64,000 nt of DNA, taken from assembly GCA_001643675.2 (NCBI GenBank), contig LSRY02000068.1, positions 62,001-126,000 of the forward strand, read 5' to 3'. The DNA comes from Monocercomonoides exilis. Its lineage: Eukaryota; Preaxostyla; Oxymonadida; Polymastigidae. Of this stretch, positions 1 to 12,700 are shown in pieces. Under the pieces are notes generated by a model. It did not search any database, was not told where the DNA came from, and was given only the letters and a program-made list of their open reading frames with translations. The position numbers and the translations under genes were made by a program. Position 1 is the first letter of the stretch. Each line of letters starts with the position of its first letter.

Positions 1-3000
1 TTCTTTTCCATTTTGGCTGCTTTCTTCGATAAAACTCTCCTTCTCTTCGCTCTCCTCTTCGTCCGTTCCTCTTCTGTCAATTTGCCTCAAGTATTCTTTC
101 AGTGGAACATTCCTTTTCCTCCTTTTTCCTGCTCCCTTCCCGCCCTGTTGAATGCCCACTGTAATCTTCTCTTTCCTTCCCAGCGTCGATTCTCTCCCAG
201 CAACCGCCACAAGTGTTCTGATGTAATGCAGTTTGAACTCATCAGCACTTAATCCTTTGCCCATCGGCTCAATGCTCTTCGCCTTCATTTTGTCCCATCG
301 ATCAAAGGCTTCTTCAGCAGTCGACGGAAGCACACTTTCTGTTGCACTCTTTCCATCTGGTGAATTGGTAGATTGCATGTTGCGCGCTGAAAACGAAGCA
401 GATGGAGATGAAGACGCAGACGCAGATGCAGAAGAAGATTCGGAGTGGGTTTGCTGATTTGTTTCTGTCTGATTTTCTTCCAGTTGCTTCTTCATCTGCT
501 CGATCACATCCAAGTACACTTTCTCCTCAATATGCTTAGCGACCTTGATACCCTTGATTGTAGGCACCGGAATATGCACCAGAGAAAAGAAGCTGTAGAA
601 TGCGGTGGATGGGAACTGCATCTGCCCAAAAAGAGGGAAAGAAGTGTCCGTCTTCGCAATCCCGCCATGTGATGTCTGACGCAACGCATGCAACTCCATT
701 TGAGACAAGTCGATTCGGCCAATTCGCATTCGCATGTCGCACTCGTCGAACACAAGCAGCACGTAGCTCGGAGCAATGTCCACAGGAAAATATGAGTTTG
801 GATGTGCTTGTGGGTCATCAAAGATCGGAGAATGCGCAATGAGAGAGATCGAGTTGGGGTTGTTGCTGCGAGGCAGTTGCCCAGTGGAATATGCTGCATT
901 TTTTGGAGATGAGAATGCATTCACACCTTCTGCACCAATTGAAAGAGGATCATTTGCATTCAACTGTTTTTCTGATGTTGACGAAGAAGGCAGGAAGTCA
1001 GCAAAGAGAGGGTGCATTTTGTCGTGTGGCGCTGTGAAAAACCTCAGCGAGTGACGAGCATCGCCGTCAGAGCTGATCTTTCCTTTCTGATTGATGTCTG
1101 AGTTCAGCCTTTCCCTCGCCCTTCGATACCACTGCCGTATCATCAGCTGCGAAGTGAGTATCTCGTCAGTCAGCCACGGCGGAAACGCGTCGCAGAAGAA
1201 AGAGGAGGACGAGTAGCAGTTCGACGCCACAGACAGCTCCTTCGGCAGTCGGCAGAGCGGGCGATAGTCTCTTGGAAAGCCCCTGTGGCGGTCGATGAAC
1301 CAGTCGTGGGAGATGTCTGTCATCGGAACACCGCTGAAGTCTGTGCGTGGCGCTCGGCGCGAAAAGCTTTGGCGGAGATGCGAAGTGAAAGGATTCAGCG
1401 GGCGACGTGCAGAGTCGACAGACAAATCTCTCTCGCTGCTTTGAGACATTCTTGGCTTATTGTTATGAAATTGGTTCGATTGGCTTGCATTATTTCTGTT
1501 GCAATTGCAGTTCGTATTGTTTGTGTTTGTTTCACCTTTCCCCACCTCACCTTTCTCTTCGCGCCTCCATTCTCTTTTCATCCTCTTCATATACGCCATC
1601 ACAATCTCTCTAAATGGAAGCCAAATTGTGTGTCTTCGCTGTGCAATTGGTGCGAGGTCGATTCCTAGTCCGCCCAGACGGTTGAACGGCGAAGGCTCTT
1701 TCGAATTGCCCTGCCCTCCTTCCAGACTCAGCAGCCTCACTTTCTCAGCTGCTGCTGCTTCCATCTCTATCCGCTCTCTCTCTTTCTCCTTCTTCGCATA
1801 CATAAAGTGCTGCTCCTTTGTGAGAGCAGAATGTACCACAAGTGCCGGCGCTGAGCTCTGCACGTGCCTTCCTCCACTCACCCAATAGTGTGGATGGGCG
1901 TCCAGATCCCAATCGCCTTGAGGCTTCGAATTCATAACAGACTTAAACAACACGTACTCACGGCATAGCACCACCACTGCATGCAGCTCAGGAACATATG
2001 TCAGTCCTGATGGAACTGATGGCACATCTTTTGTCTGCCTGCACACAGACATCCGCTTGTCGATCGTGCCAAAGATCAGAAAGCGATCAACATAGCCAAT
2101 CCACGCAAGTGTCGGGTGCAGTGTTTGCAAAGGCTTGTCAGCTGATCCGATGGTCGTTGTGATGTCTGTGTCTTTTGTGAGCGACTGTTTCAGCCTGCTT
2201 TGCTCGTTCTTGTTCTCAGTCGCACTCTGCTCATGCTCGTATTCCTTCCCTGTGTCCATCCCTTCGTAATCCTGTGCCTCATACATTTGCTCCCTCTGCA
2301 AGGATGCTAAAGATGCCTTTTCAACAGCCAGCTTGCGCTGCATGCTGAGCTCCAGTTCTCTCTCGTACTCGCTCTGTGGCGAGTCGTCGAGAGAGACACG
2401 CATCTGCACAACGCTGTGGAGAGGCCCCACATACGACAGAGGGATCCACATAAGCTGTTTGGAGGTGCTGTTCCAGGAGAGGCGGGCAGTGTGGTCGTTG
2501 TAGAGGATGGCAGATGTGCCATCGTCCATCAGATTCACAGCGGCTCTTCCCATCGAAACGAATGTGGCTGTTGGAGGTGGTGGAAGATACTCAACAAGCT
2601 GCTCAAAGGGATCGATGAGACAATAAGGAAGAGACGAGAACACAGGAAGTCCTGAGCTTTGTGCGGAATTGAAAGGCGAGGAATACCAAGATGAGGTTGA
2701 AAGTGGAGAAGAAGGGAGAGAAGCGAATGAGTCAATAGAAGCAGAAGAGGCAGAGTCAGAACTTGGCGAGTTTGAAGAGCAGTTTGGTGCACCGCACAGA
2801 GAAGACGGTTGGCTAAGCGAGGGAGAGCTTGGAGGAGTGGCTTCGAGGCTATTGAACGAAATGGAAGGGCGGCTGATTTGGCTGAGCTGAGGCTCCATAG
2901 AGATTGAAAATGTGGATGGAGGGATGTCAAGAATGAGCGAGAGGGGAATGATGCTGCAGGCAACCTGGCCGCACTTGCATCCAACCAGCAGGACAGCTCC

Positions 3001-6000
3001 TTCCGCCTCGTCGTACACAAACTTCGCGTTGTTTTCGACACTCGCTTCATTCACTTTCGTGCTGAATTTGTCCCTCTGCTCTTCTGAATGAGCACCGAAC
3101 CGCGCAGCTGCTACAAATGGATTGTAAAACTGCTCTTTTCCAGCAAAATGCTTTGCCCTTTCTTTGAAATCATCTGCAGTTTTTTCATTTGGAGAATCGC
3201 ATGGAGTTGCATCTGCCTGTTTCTGGGGCTTCTTTTCAGCTGATTGTTCTGCTTCGCTTGATGAAAGTGACTCAAAAGTCGTCTTGTCAATTGGAAGCTG
3301 TTGTTGCGGTGTTTGTGCACCACTCATCGAAGCAGGTGATTCTGTTGTGCTTTTCGCTGTCTTTTGGGGAGCATCGTCTTTCCAGTTAACTCGCACCTGT
3401 CTGTTGAATGTGGTGAGGATGAGTGACTGCGGAGGATACTGCAGAGGAAGGAAGAACAAGCTGATGAGCGAGAGACCAGCAGACGAGCGATAAGACGCGG
3501 AGTTTGGAGAAGAAGAGGAGAAAGGAGATGAATGGGAACTGTGGTGCGATGTGTGGTGGAAGGCAGAGTTGGACGAGGTGGCTAAGCGAGATGGTGAAGC
3601 AGAGGGGGGGCTGGAGTGCTGCTGGGATGACCAAGGCAGGTTCTCAATGAACAGAGAAGAGCCTGGTGATACTTCAATGAAATGACGCTCCGGTTGAAAT
3701 GACGAGGCTGGTGGGGGTGGAAGAACAGTGTCTTGGACAGAGCGGTTGGCTAGCGTTGGCATGTAATAATCTGGAAAATACAATATACATTAATCAAATT
3801 TGAGCATAATAAGGATTTAAAATAATATATGTATTCAAAAATACAAATGTGTATGCATATTCAGTAATTTATCAGATATAAAAATAGAAACATTTAATAA
3901 TTTAATAAAAAACAAGATGCAAAGAACACACTCCAATACTTCTCCTTAATGTCTTCATAATGATCCACCAAGTTCTTCTGCTCGATGCGAAATGCATAAA
4001 CAGCAGGCGGATTGCGGCATCCGACAAGCAGAAAAGACCTGCCACAGATTGTCGCAGCTGACAGCGCTGTCACCACAGATGGGAAGCAAAGTGTGGCCAC
4101 GTGTGACAAGCAGGGTTTCACATACGTGCGATATGTGGATGAGTGTGGGTGCTTTGTGCCATTTGTACCACATTCTTCTTCTTCTTCCTCCAACTCCTTC
4201 ACAGACGACGACAGCTGGTGCTGCGTCTGCTTCCTCTTCTTTCCATTTGCATGTCCATCCTCTGCATGCCTCTTCCCATGTGCAGCTGCAGACGGCTTTG
4301 GCGACTCCTTCCTTCTGCCTGGCTTCCACATCAGCACAAACACCACTGCCATGAACGAGCAGGCGATCAGGTTGTCTGTCACACACGCCAGCCCCATCTC
4401 CAGCGTTCCCACTTGAGAGGCTGGGATCTGCTGCCTCGACACGATCGCCCTCAGCTGCTGCTCGCTAAACACATATGGAGGTGTCCACCGCTGCGTCTCC
4501 GCTGGCTCTGGGAAATATGCCTCAGGCATCAGAACAGGCAGTCCTTCTTGGCTGTTTGGAGAGCTAAACGTGGGAGAGTAGAAATCACCCGAGGTTGAAT
4601 AAGAGAGCGGGCTTTGTCTTGCAGACTGACTGCCCAGATATGCCTGCTGGCTCTGATGTGCTGGCTGTGAGGCCTGGAGATATCGAATAGTCGGCACCAC
4701 CCGCACTTCATTCGTCGTCACCTGTACAAATGCCCCCTGCGCACCAGCAAAGGCAAGCGTCTTGCGTGTTGGGTCGATGCCGATGGAGGAAGGGTCAATC
4801 GGATCGACGCTGTCTGCATGCAAAGAGAACACAATGGTGGCATATGCACGTGCAGAGGCTGGCTGTGACTGCACCACTTCTTCCATCTGTGTGGCTCCTC
4901 GTTTCTGCCCCATGCGGTCTGATGGCTGCTGAAGCTGTTGTTGTTGTTGCTGCTGCTGTGAAGAAGAAGAAGATGATGGGGGCAAAGGCGGAGTGAGCAG
5001 CTGATGCACAATCAGCAGCAGTGACTGAACAGGAGAGCCTGCATACATCTTGGCTGAGAACATCATCGGAAGCCGCTCGAAGAACTGCCCTTTGATCAGC
5101 TGCTGCAGTTTGTGTCCGACGGTGAGTATCTGAATGGCCCCTGTACGTCCAAATCCGCAGGAGAGGGCGACACGGTCTTCCTGTGCGTGATGCGGCATGA
5201 AGCGCGAGGCAGTCTGGCCAGGCAGTGCGACGACAGACGTGATGAAGAGCGGGTTCATAGAGAACTCTTCGCTGTTTGGGATGTCCAGAAACTTGCCTGT
5301 GTCCAAGTTGATTAGGAGAGGGTCGTTGTGTGAGGAGGAGACGAAGAGAAGAGATGTGCCACGGCGCACAACAGGAATGAATGTGGGTGGGCAATTGGTG
5401 GGAGGAGTGGTGGATATGGAGAGAGGGGAAGGAGAAGAAGAATCACCTGCGGATGCAGAAGAAGAAGGAGATGATGATGATGATGGTGGTGGTGGTGGTT
5501 GATTCATCTGCATTGCTTGTGAAGGTGTCTGAGTCGAAGCATCTTCTCCTCCATGCTCATTCTCCGCTGCATTTGTCGAGAATGCTGCTTTCGTCTCTTC
5601 CACTTGCAAACCTTCCCATCGTGTCCCGTTCGATATCATCAGCCCCGTCAGCCACCGATACGGAAAATGCTGCCGTTGCACTTTCCCTCCAATCACACAC
5701 ATCAAATCTTTTCCTCCCCCAACGAATATCTTTGTGATATTTCCTGTGTATTTGTGCTTGTGCTTGTGGTGCTTGTGTTGTGTGTTTTCATTCACCGTCT
5801 GCTCATATGACAGTCCTGGTGCGATGAGGCAGCAGAGCGGCGGATCCACAAGCGACGTGGGAAAGCGCAGAGTGACTGAAAACGAGAAGGACAGGTACAA
5901 AGTGATGGAGTGCGAGCAGAAGAGGACAAAGGGAACAAATGGAAGTACTATACGGCCTGTGACTTCAGGTGCAAGCGTCTCAGCGCTGTGTGAGAGAAGA

Positions 6001-6672
6001 GAGGAGTCTGAGAGAAACCCTGGGAAGGCAAACTGGAAGTCTGGATTTTGCACTTGTGGCAGTGGCAATGCAGACAAATCGCCTATGTTTTGTGGCAGAG
6101 AAGAAGGAAAAGTGCAACGAAAGCTGTTTTTAGCAGCCGTCACGAACTGAGTGAAGGAAGCAGACTGTATTTGAGGGGCGATCTGTTCGAGGTAGTTTTC
6201 GAAGTGGAGGAAGAACGATTCGCCTTTGTGCTTTGTGGCAGCAATGCCGCGGGAGATGTGTTTCGCAAAGGGAGCGTCGGGAAAGTCGTTGCACTGCACA
6301 AGCTGAGCCAGCTGGTTCAGCGACGGCACAGTCGACAGACGAGACGAGTGAGACGTGGAGGAAGTGAGGGAAGAGGCCGAGTTGACTGAAAAGGTGGGCG
6401 AATACTGCGCGTCGAGTGGAGTTGAGCTCTGCACGCTTTTCTTTGCAGAGTGCACAGAAGAGCAGGTCGAGTCAGCGTCGGCTTGCCTCAAATCTGATCG
6501 GCTTGTGCGGCCTTTTGCGATTCCACTGACAGAATTGTCGACTTCTGTGTTAGTCTCTGTCTCGTCTATCTCTGCGTGTGATGCCTGTTCTAAGATCTTG
6601 GCATCGATTTCTTCTTCCACTTCTTCTTCATTCTCTTCTTCTTCTTCCTCTTCCTCTTCCTCTTCTTCCTCG

Positions 6673-6704
<32 letters not shown>

Positions 6705-7224
6705 ATTCTCTTCTCCTTCCTCATCCTTTTCATCGCTTCCTTCAGCATCCACATCTCTTGTCTTGCTCCTCCCCTTCTTCCTCATTCTCCTTTTCCCTTC
6801 GCTTTCTGTCTCTTCATCATAATCATCGCTGTCATTCGAGTCCTCTTCGATGATCTTCCTCTGATTGTCAACAGAAATGATGCACCTCACCGCCTTCTTC
6901 ACAACTTGATCTGTTCTGCCATCAAAAAACCTCTTCTGCACAGGTTGCGCGCCGAGCAAAGCAGACTCGACGTCTTCTGTGCTTCTGAGGGCAATCACAC
7001 GGGAAGTGGAGAGAGGGAGAGAGAGGAGGCAGAACGAGGTGAAGATGACAGACTGGGTGTGGAAGTTGAAGACGAGGGAGAGGAGAGAGATGGAAGAGGA
7101 GGTGTCGCAGAGGACAAGCGCAGACACGCAGTCTTCAGCGGTGTGTGTGGTGTGGTTGTCTGACTGGTAGAAGAAGGTGGAAGGGAGCGGGCTGATGAAA
7201 GAAGGAGAGGAGGAAGAAGAAGAA

Positions 7225-7259
<35 letters not shown>

Positions 7260-9156
7260 AGAGGAGGAGGAGGAGGAGGAGGAAGAGGAGAAAGAAGAGG
7301 AAGGAGAAGGAGGAGAGAAAGAGCAGGAGGAAGGAGAGGAAGGCTGAAGGGCGCCGTATGAAGAAGAAGAAGAAGAGCGAGAAACGACTTCGAAGTGGAA
7401 CGGAGGCAGCGGCGGGTCAGCAGAAAGAGAAGGGAGAAAAGCAGGTTGAGGCTGAGGCACAGCAGCGTGGAAGGAAGGAGGGAAAGAAGGGAAGAGAGGG
7501 AGAATGGCAGACGAAGTGAAGGACAAGTGGCGGATGCGAGTGATGAACGAGTAGATTGAAATGAAGGGATTGAAATTGGCATTGGAAGAGGGAGAGGAAG
7601 AGGAAGAGGAAGGGGAAGAGGAAGAGGAAGATGTTGATGATGAGGTAGTAGTGCTTGTCGATGAAGACGATGAAGAAGACGTTGAATTAGATGTTTCTGA
7701 TGAATGCTGTTGAGATGATGTTTCGTTTGAAGAGGAAGAGGAAGAAGAAGGAAGCTTTGCTAATTTTGGGTTGTCGAAAAACACAAATGTTTTGGCAGTT
7801 GCTAACGGAATTCTTGTGATGGCACAGTTTCTTTGCTTTTTTCCTTTGGTTTTATCGAAATCATCTTTCAAATCGTCTTTTTGCACATTCTTCCCTTCTC
7901 CCCCTTTTATGTCTTCTTTCTCTTCTTCTCCTTCTTCTTCCATCATTTCTCTCTCTTCCTCCTTCTCCAGCTCCTTCTCCCTCATCTTCTCCTGCAGCCA
8001 CAGCGGGTGTCCCTCAGGATACAGCCCCTTTCTGTGCATCCGGTTGAACGGCGAAGCGTTGAACATGTGAAACGGCGCAGTCAGTGCAACATCACTCTGC
8101 CTCAGTCCCCACTCGTACTCCAGCCCATTCGCCAACTCCAATCGGACTCCTCTTCCTTCCAGCCCGAGAAATGCGCCGATGTCGCTCAGCCCGCGGCGCT
8201 TGTGCTCCTTCACGTGGCTCAGCACAGAGGCGTCGGGCCCGTCGTAGCAGATCCCCACAAAGATCGACTCGTCCACGGCGCATATCGCCCGGAACGAGAT
8301 GCGAGGGATGTACAGCGGGGCAGGCGCGCAGGAAGGGGTGGTGGAAGATGCTGGAGAAGAAGAAGAAGAAGAAGAAGAAGGTGCCGCGTTGTCTTGGAGC
8401 TCGTTCTTGTCTTCTTTTTCGGGAATGCTGAAAAACAACGGTGATGAATCCACATATACTGGAACAATTGAAATGGCCCATTGAAATGTCTTTTTAGGTA
8501 ATTTTATTTATAAAAAAGTCAAAAAGTCAAAAAAAAAAAAAAATAAAAATAAAAATGAAAGAAACAATATTCGAATTTCAAATTTTAATTCAGAAACATC
8601 AAACAGGATCAAGTCTAAAACGTCTTGGCTCAACAGGATTGAGCATATTGATAACGGCATCTAAGAAAGACCCACTTGCTAATGGGAAAAATTTGTCTTT
8701 CAGCCATTGAACGTACATCCATTCTCCATGATTTGTTACAATTAATAGGCAATCCAAACTTTCAAATCGATAGAGAAACGGTTTGAAACCAATAAAAAAA
8801 AGAGAGAAAGAGAGTACCTGTGAGGTTGAGGAGAAACTATCACTTGATATATTGGGCGAAATACATTCATATGATCAATGAACACAAAAGTATCATCATT
8901 TAAATCATAATTGAAAATACTCAAATGAGATGCCTAATTGTTTTTAAAAATTAAAAAAAAAAAAAAATATCAAGTGTAAAGAATTGATGTATGCTGTATA
9001 AAATGTCTAATATTAAACTTTTGAGACTATAATCGTTTCTATGCTTTGATCAAAAAACCTTCCACATGTCATTGAAGATATTTCTGTCGGAAGCGACAAC
9101 GTTTCAAAAAAAAAGCAATCCTTCTTTTCGTCCAATTTTTTATTTTTAAGCTCCAT
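1..9156 (-). CDS. CPSF_A / MMS1_N family beta-propeller protein, SF3B3-like, partial (5 exons)
   Basis: Exons are 9156-9019, 8933-8818, 8758-8605, 8489-3932 and 3770-1; the gene leaves the window at its 3' side. All four introns are GT-AG and keep frame. The start ATG at 9156 opens a segment that aligns by eye with the N-terminus of SF3B3/CPSF160/DDB1: ETIIVSK joins ASHLSIFNYD across intron 1, then DCLLIVTNHGEWMYVQW, then RRFRLDP joins TFQWAISIVP across intron 3. Later CPSF_A-like stretches include GFGRTGAIQILTVGHKL, QVTTNEVRVV and, in the last exon, LMWIPLSY, which resembles SF3B3. The family forms triple beta-propeller scaffolds (SF3b of the U2 snRNP, CPSF, or the CUL4 ligase). About 2,910 residues are present, against 1,140-1,440 for the complete human paralogues; the excess is poly-Ser, a long Glu/Asp tract (about 6610-6740) and a Gln run (about 4930-4960). 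Family call fairly sure; paralogue uncertain, leaning SF3B3/RSE1. Confidence 0.75.
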
Positions 9157-9703
9157 TTTCTAAAAATTTAGCGCGTTAAAATAATTTTTTCAAGTTAAAA
9201 TTCCACAATCATTAAAACAAAAAAATTAATAATATTATCACTTCATACGAATTATCAATAAAATAAATCGTTAATGTGTCAAATCTTCGTTTATTTAAAC
9301 AAATATCTTAGAAAAGTAAAGACAAATAAATATATTTTAAAGAACAGTAATTGTGTATGGGATATTTGTACACATTTTTTATTTTCAAGAAAAAGAAGTT
9401 TATTAAACATTATCAACTTAATCATTTTGTAATTAATTTCAATTAAAAATAAAAAATAAAATTAAAATAAAAAAAAATTAAATATTAAAAAACAAAAATA
9501 AAAATAAAAAAATACTGAAAGAGTTAATCAATTAATATTTGCTCTGATATTAATACACGCTCGAGAGGCAATTCAATTAATCCATTTTCAATGAAGTGAG
9601 CAGTTTATGAAAAACAATAATGGGAAACTGTAGAAAAAAGCACCCACATTATTAAATAATCTACAGTAAAAAATCAAAGAATTCTTGTTATCGTTGTTGC
9701 AAG
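9157..9703. promoter_or_regulatory. Divergent intergenic region between the CPSF_A-like and beta-helix genes
   Basis: These 547 bp lie between two divergent start codons (minus ATG at 9156, plus ATG at 9704). The DNA is strongly AT-rich, with A-runs and T-runs and no open frame worth calling. It must hold the promoters of both genes. I see no motif that I can name with confidence. Confidence 0.5.
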
Positions 9704-12700
9704 ATGAAAATGCTGTTTGGAAGAGGAGTGTTTGTTTTCGGGGTTTGCTTGCATTGCATGAATCTTGCTGCCACAAAAGAGTACTCAACGTTGATTGGAG
9801 AAAACATGAAAGAAGAAAAAATGACTGAAGCGAACAACAATCCACTTCAAATCAACAAAAACACTCCAAATGATGTTCTGAATGAATTTGCAATGGATGG
9901 TATTGAAAAAATTGATGAAGTGAAAAGGAGTGAAACAGTTGGAAGAGATGATCAAAAACAAAAAGGCAAAAACGAAGAAACAGAAAATGAAGGGGAAATG
10001 GAGAAGAAGTCAAATATTAACAAGGAAAGTGAAATTGAGTGTTGCATGAAATCCTCCAATTCCTCGATTGTGCTGAAGTGCTTGTTGTTGAAAGAAAAAG
10101 GTGCGAAACGGATGCTAATTGCCAAAGGAGGAAGCGTTGTTTCAATGAGAGAATGCATCCTTTTTGTTGGGCAGCATTCCCAGCCAATTGAACTAGAAGG
10201 GAGTTTTGGGTCATTTGCGAACATTTCTCTGATGCCAAATGCAGAAGGATTGAGCGCATTTCCTCCTCTTTTCACTTCCAAACAAACCGAAAACAGTGTT
10301 TCGAAATCTTCCATTATTTCCTTAAGTGAATCCCACTTCTCCTCTTTTTGCCTCTCATCAGCCCCATTCCTCTCATCACCTTCAATACCCCTTGTATCCC
10401 TCTCTCATCTGACATTTTTCAACATTTCAACAGCAAATGATGCATGCTCATCTCCAACGATTGCATCATTCCAAACCTCATGTCTGATGAGCAGTTGCTC
10501 ATTTTGGTCTGTTTGCGATGCATATGATGGCGGAATTGTTCATTCACTCAACAACCCCTCGACCTCTTTGGCTGTTTCAAACTCCTCATTTATTGGATGT
10601 TGTCGAACAAAAAATGTTGAATGCGAAGGAACTGCAGAAGCACCATTGAAGCTGGGGAGACAAAGCGAAACAACTAATGGAGCTAATTCATTCAAATGGT
10701 GTGAATGGAACGGATCGAAAACAACAGGAACGAATGACGTGTGGACTGATGGAACTTCGAATGGTGGGGCCATTTGCATGTTCTGTCAGTCATCAGCCAC
10801 TGTTTCAATTAAACACTGCACTTTCAACTGTTGCAGTGCACGTTTTGATGGAGGAGGAGTCATGTGTGTTCAAATCAAATCGGTTGAAATTGAAAATAAC
10901 TCATTCAACTCATGCTCAGCACAAGCTAACGCTGGAGGAGGGATGTGCATTGTTTCGATTTCATCATGTGTTCAGGTCAGCAAGAGCAAATTCGAGAATT
11001 GTCGAGTTAATAATGGTGGAGGTGGCTTATATCTGAGCGGTTTCAAGTCATTAGAAGCAGGCTGCATAGGAGAAGAAAACAATGGAGGAGAGAATGCGTG
11101 TGTGTTTGACTGCAGTTTCACTTCATGTTCAGTTACAGGATCAAACGGAGGAGGAATGCTCTGCCAAAGTTTTCCTGTAGGGTTTAAAATGAGAAGCGTT
11201 AAGTTCATTTCGTGTACAGCAACTGCATATGGAGGAGGATTATATTTTAATCCAAATCGAGCAACAACACCAAATGAAACAATGTATTGTTATTTCCTGT
11301 TGTTTCATGAATGCAAATGCAGAACTGAGTCCAATCCATATGGTCACGACATGGTTTATGCGGATTATAACAATGATTTTTTGAGTTCCAAAAATCCGTT
11401 ATATGATTGTTACACTACAAACAAGGATGACAAGAGAGTATGTTACGGATATAATTATGTGAATGCAGGTGACTGGACATATGATCAAACATCAAAAAAG
11501 GATTGGCTGAAAGATAAGACGATTTATGTTTCAGTGAGCGGGAATGACTTGTATGAGCCGTGTGGGGCAAATGAATCAAATCCGTGTCTGACAGTGAAGA
11601 AGGCGTTTGATATGTGTGAGGTGCAGATTAGCTTGATAATCACGCTGCTGGAAGGAGATCATCAAAGTGAGACGACAACAGTTGAGATTGGAACAAAAAA
11701 GATTTCAGTCATTGGGAAGGGAAGGGAAACATGTTCGATTAGAACTGGAGCACTTTCATCAAGTGGACCGCTGTTCAGCGTGTCAACAGGTCATCTTGGT
11801 TTATTGCACATGAAGGTTGATTGCTACTCAAATGCAAATCCTTCTCCGAGCGTGGTTGTGATATCTGATGGGAGTGGGTCACTTTCATTGGAGGATGTTG
11901 TGATCACTACGAGTGAAACAGGAGAATATGTGCTATCATCATCAGTGTTTGTGGTGCCGCTGTCGCAGATGAGGATGGTTGATGTGGAGATCATAAATAT
12001 GAATATCTCAAAATCCTTGTTCTCTGAGCCGAATCTATCTTCTTCTTTATTGTCTTCATCTGCACTGTTTTTGACAGCCACTGCTTCTGGAGAAAGCATG
12101 CTGACGAATGTGTCTGTGAGGAATGTGAAGTTGACCGAAGGAGATGGGGTGGTTGTGGCAAAGAGTGTGAAGGAAGGAGAAACATTTGTGGTGACGAACA
12201 TAACAATTGAAGATTGCGAGTGCAAGAATGGAAGTGGTGATGGGATCAAGGTTGATTTATTATCACCTTCAAGCAAGTTTCAGATGGAAACAACAACAAC
12301 AATCAACAAATGCAAGTGCAGTGGATATGGAGGAGGGATGATGCTGTATCTGGCTGATGGCTCACACGACTTCTCAATAAAATCCGTTAGCTTTTCAGGA
12401 TGTTCTGCTTCAATGGGAGGAAATTATCTGTTTGTGAATGGGAGCGATTCGGCAAACTGGGGAATAACAACAGAAAAGCTGAATGTCCAGCATGACAATT
12501 CAAAATACAATGAGATTGTGGGATATGATCGGAGCGACACAATTATGGGGCTGTTTCCTTTGAATGTGTTTCTTGACACATATTCGGATGCAGTTCATGT
12601 GGAGAAGGGGAAGGATGGGCTGGGTGGATACGACTCGTGGTTTTGTGGGTTTGATTATTATCCATGTGCCACCATCACCCATGCTGCCCAGATGAGATAT

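Noticed and set aside
6995-7582. 195-codon minus-strand Leu/Ser/Pro-rich frame
   Set aside because: It is a frame shadow of the poly-Ser tract in the CPSF_A-like gene.
8451-8453. GTG as start codon of the CPSF_A-like gene
   Set aside because: The family N-terminus is recovered from three upstream exons with an ATG at 9156, so this codon is internal.
9591-9660. tRNA or other small RNA genes in intergenic gaps
   Set aside because: I looked for tRNA A and B boxes and cloverleaf shapes in the gaps by eye and saw none convincing.
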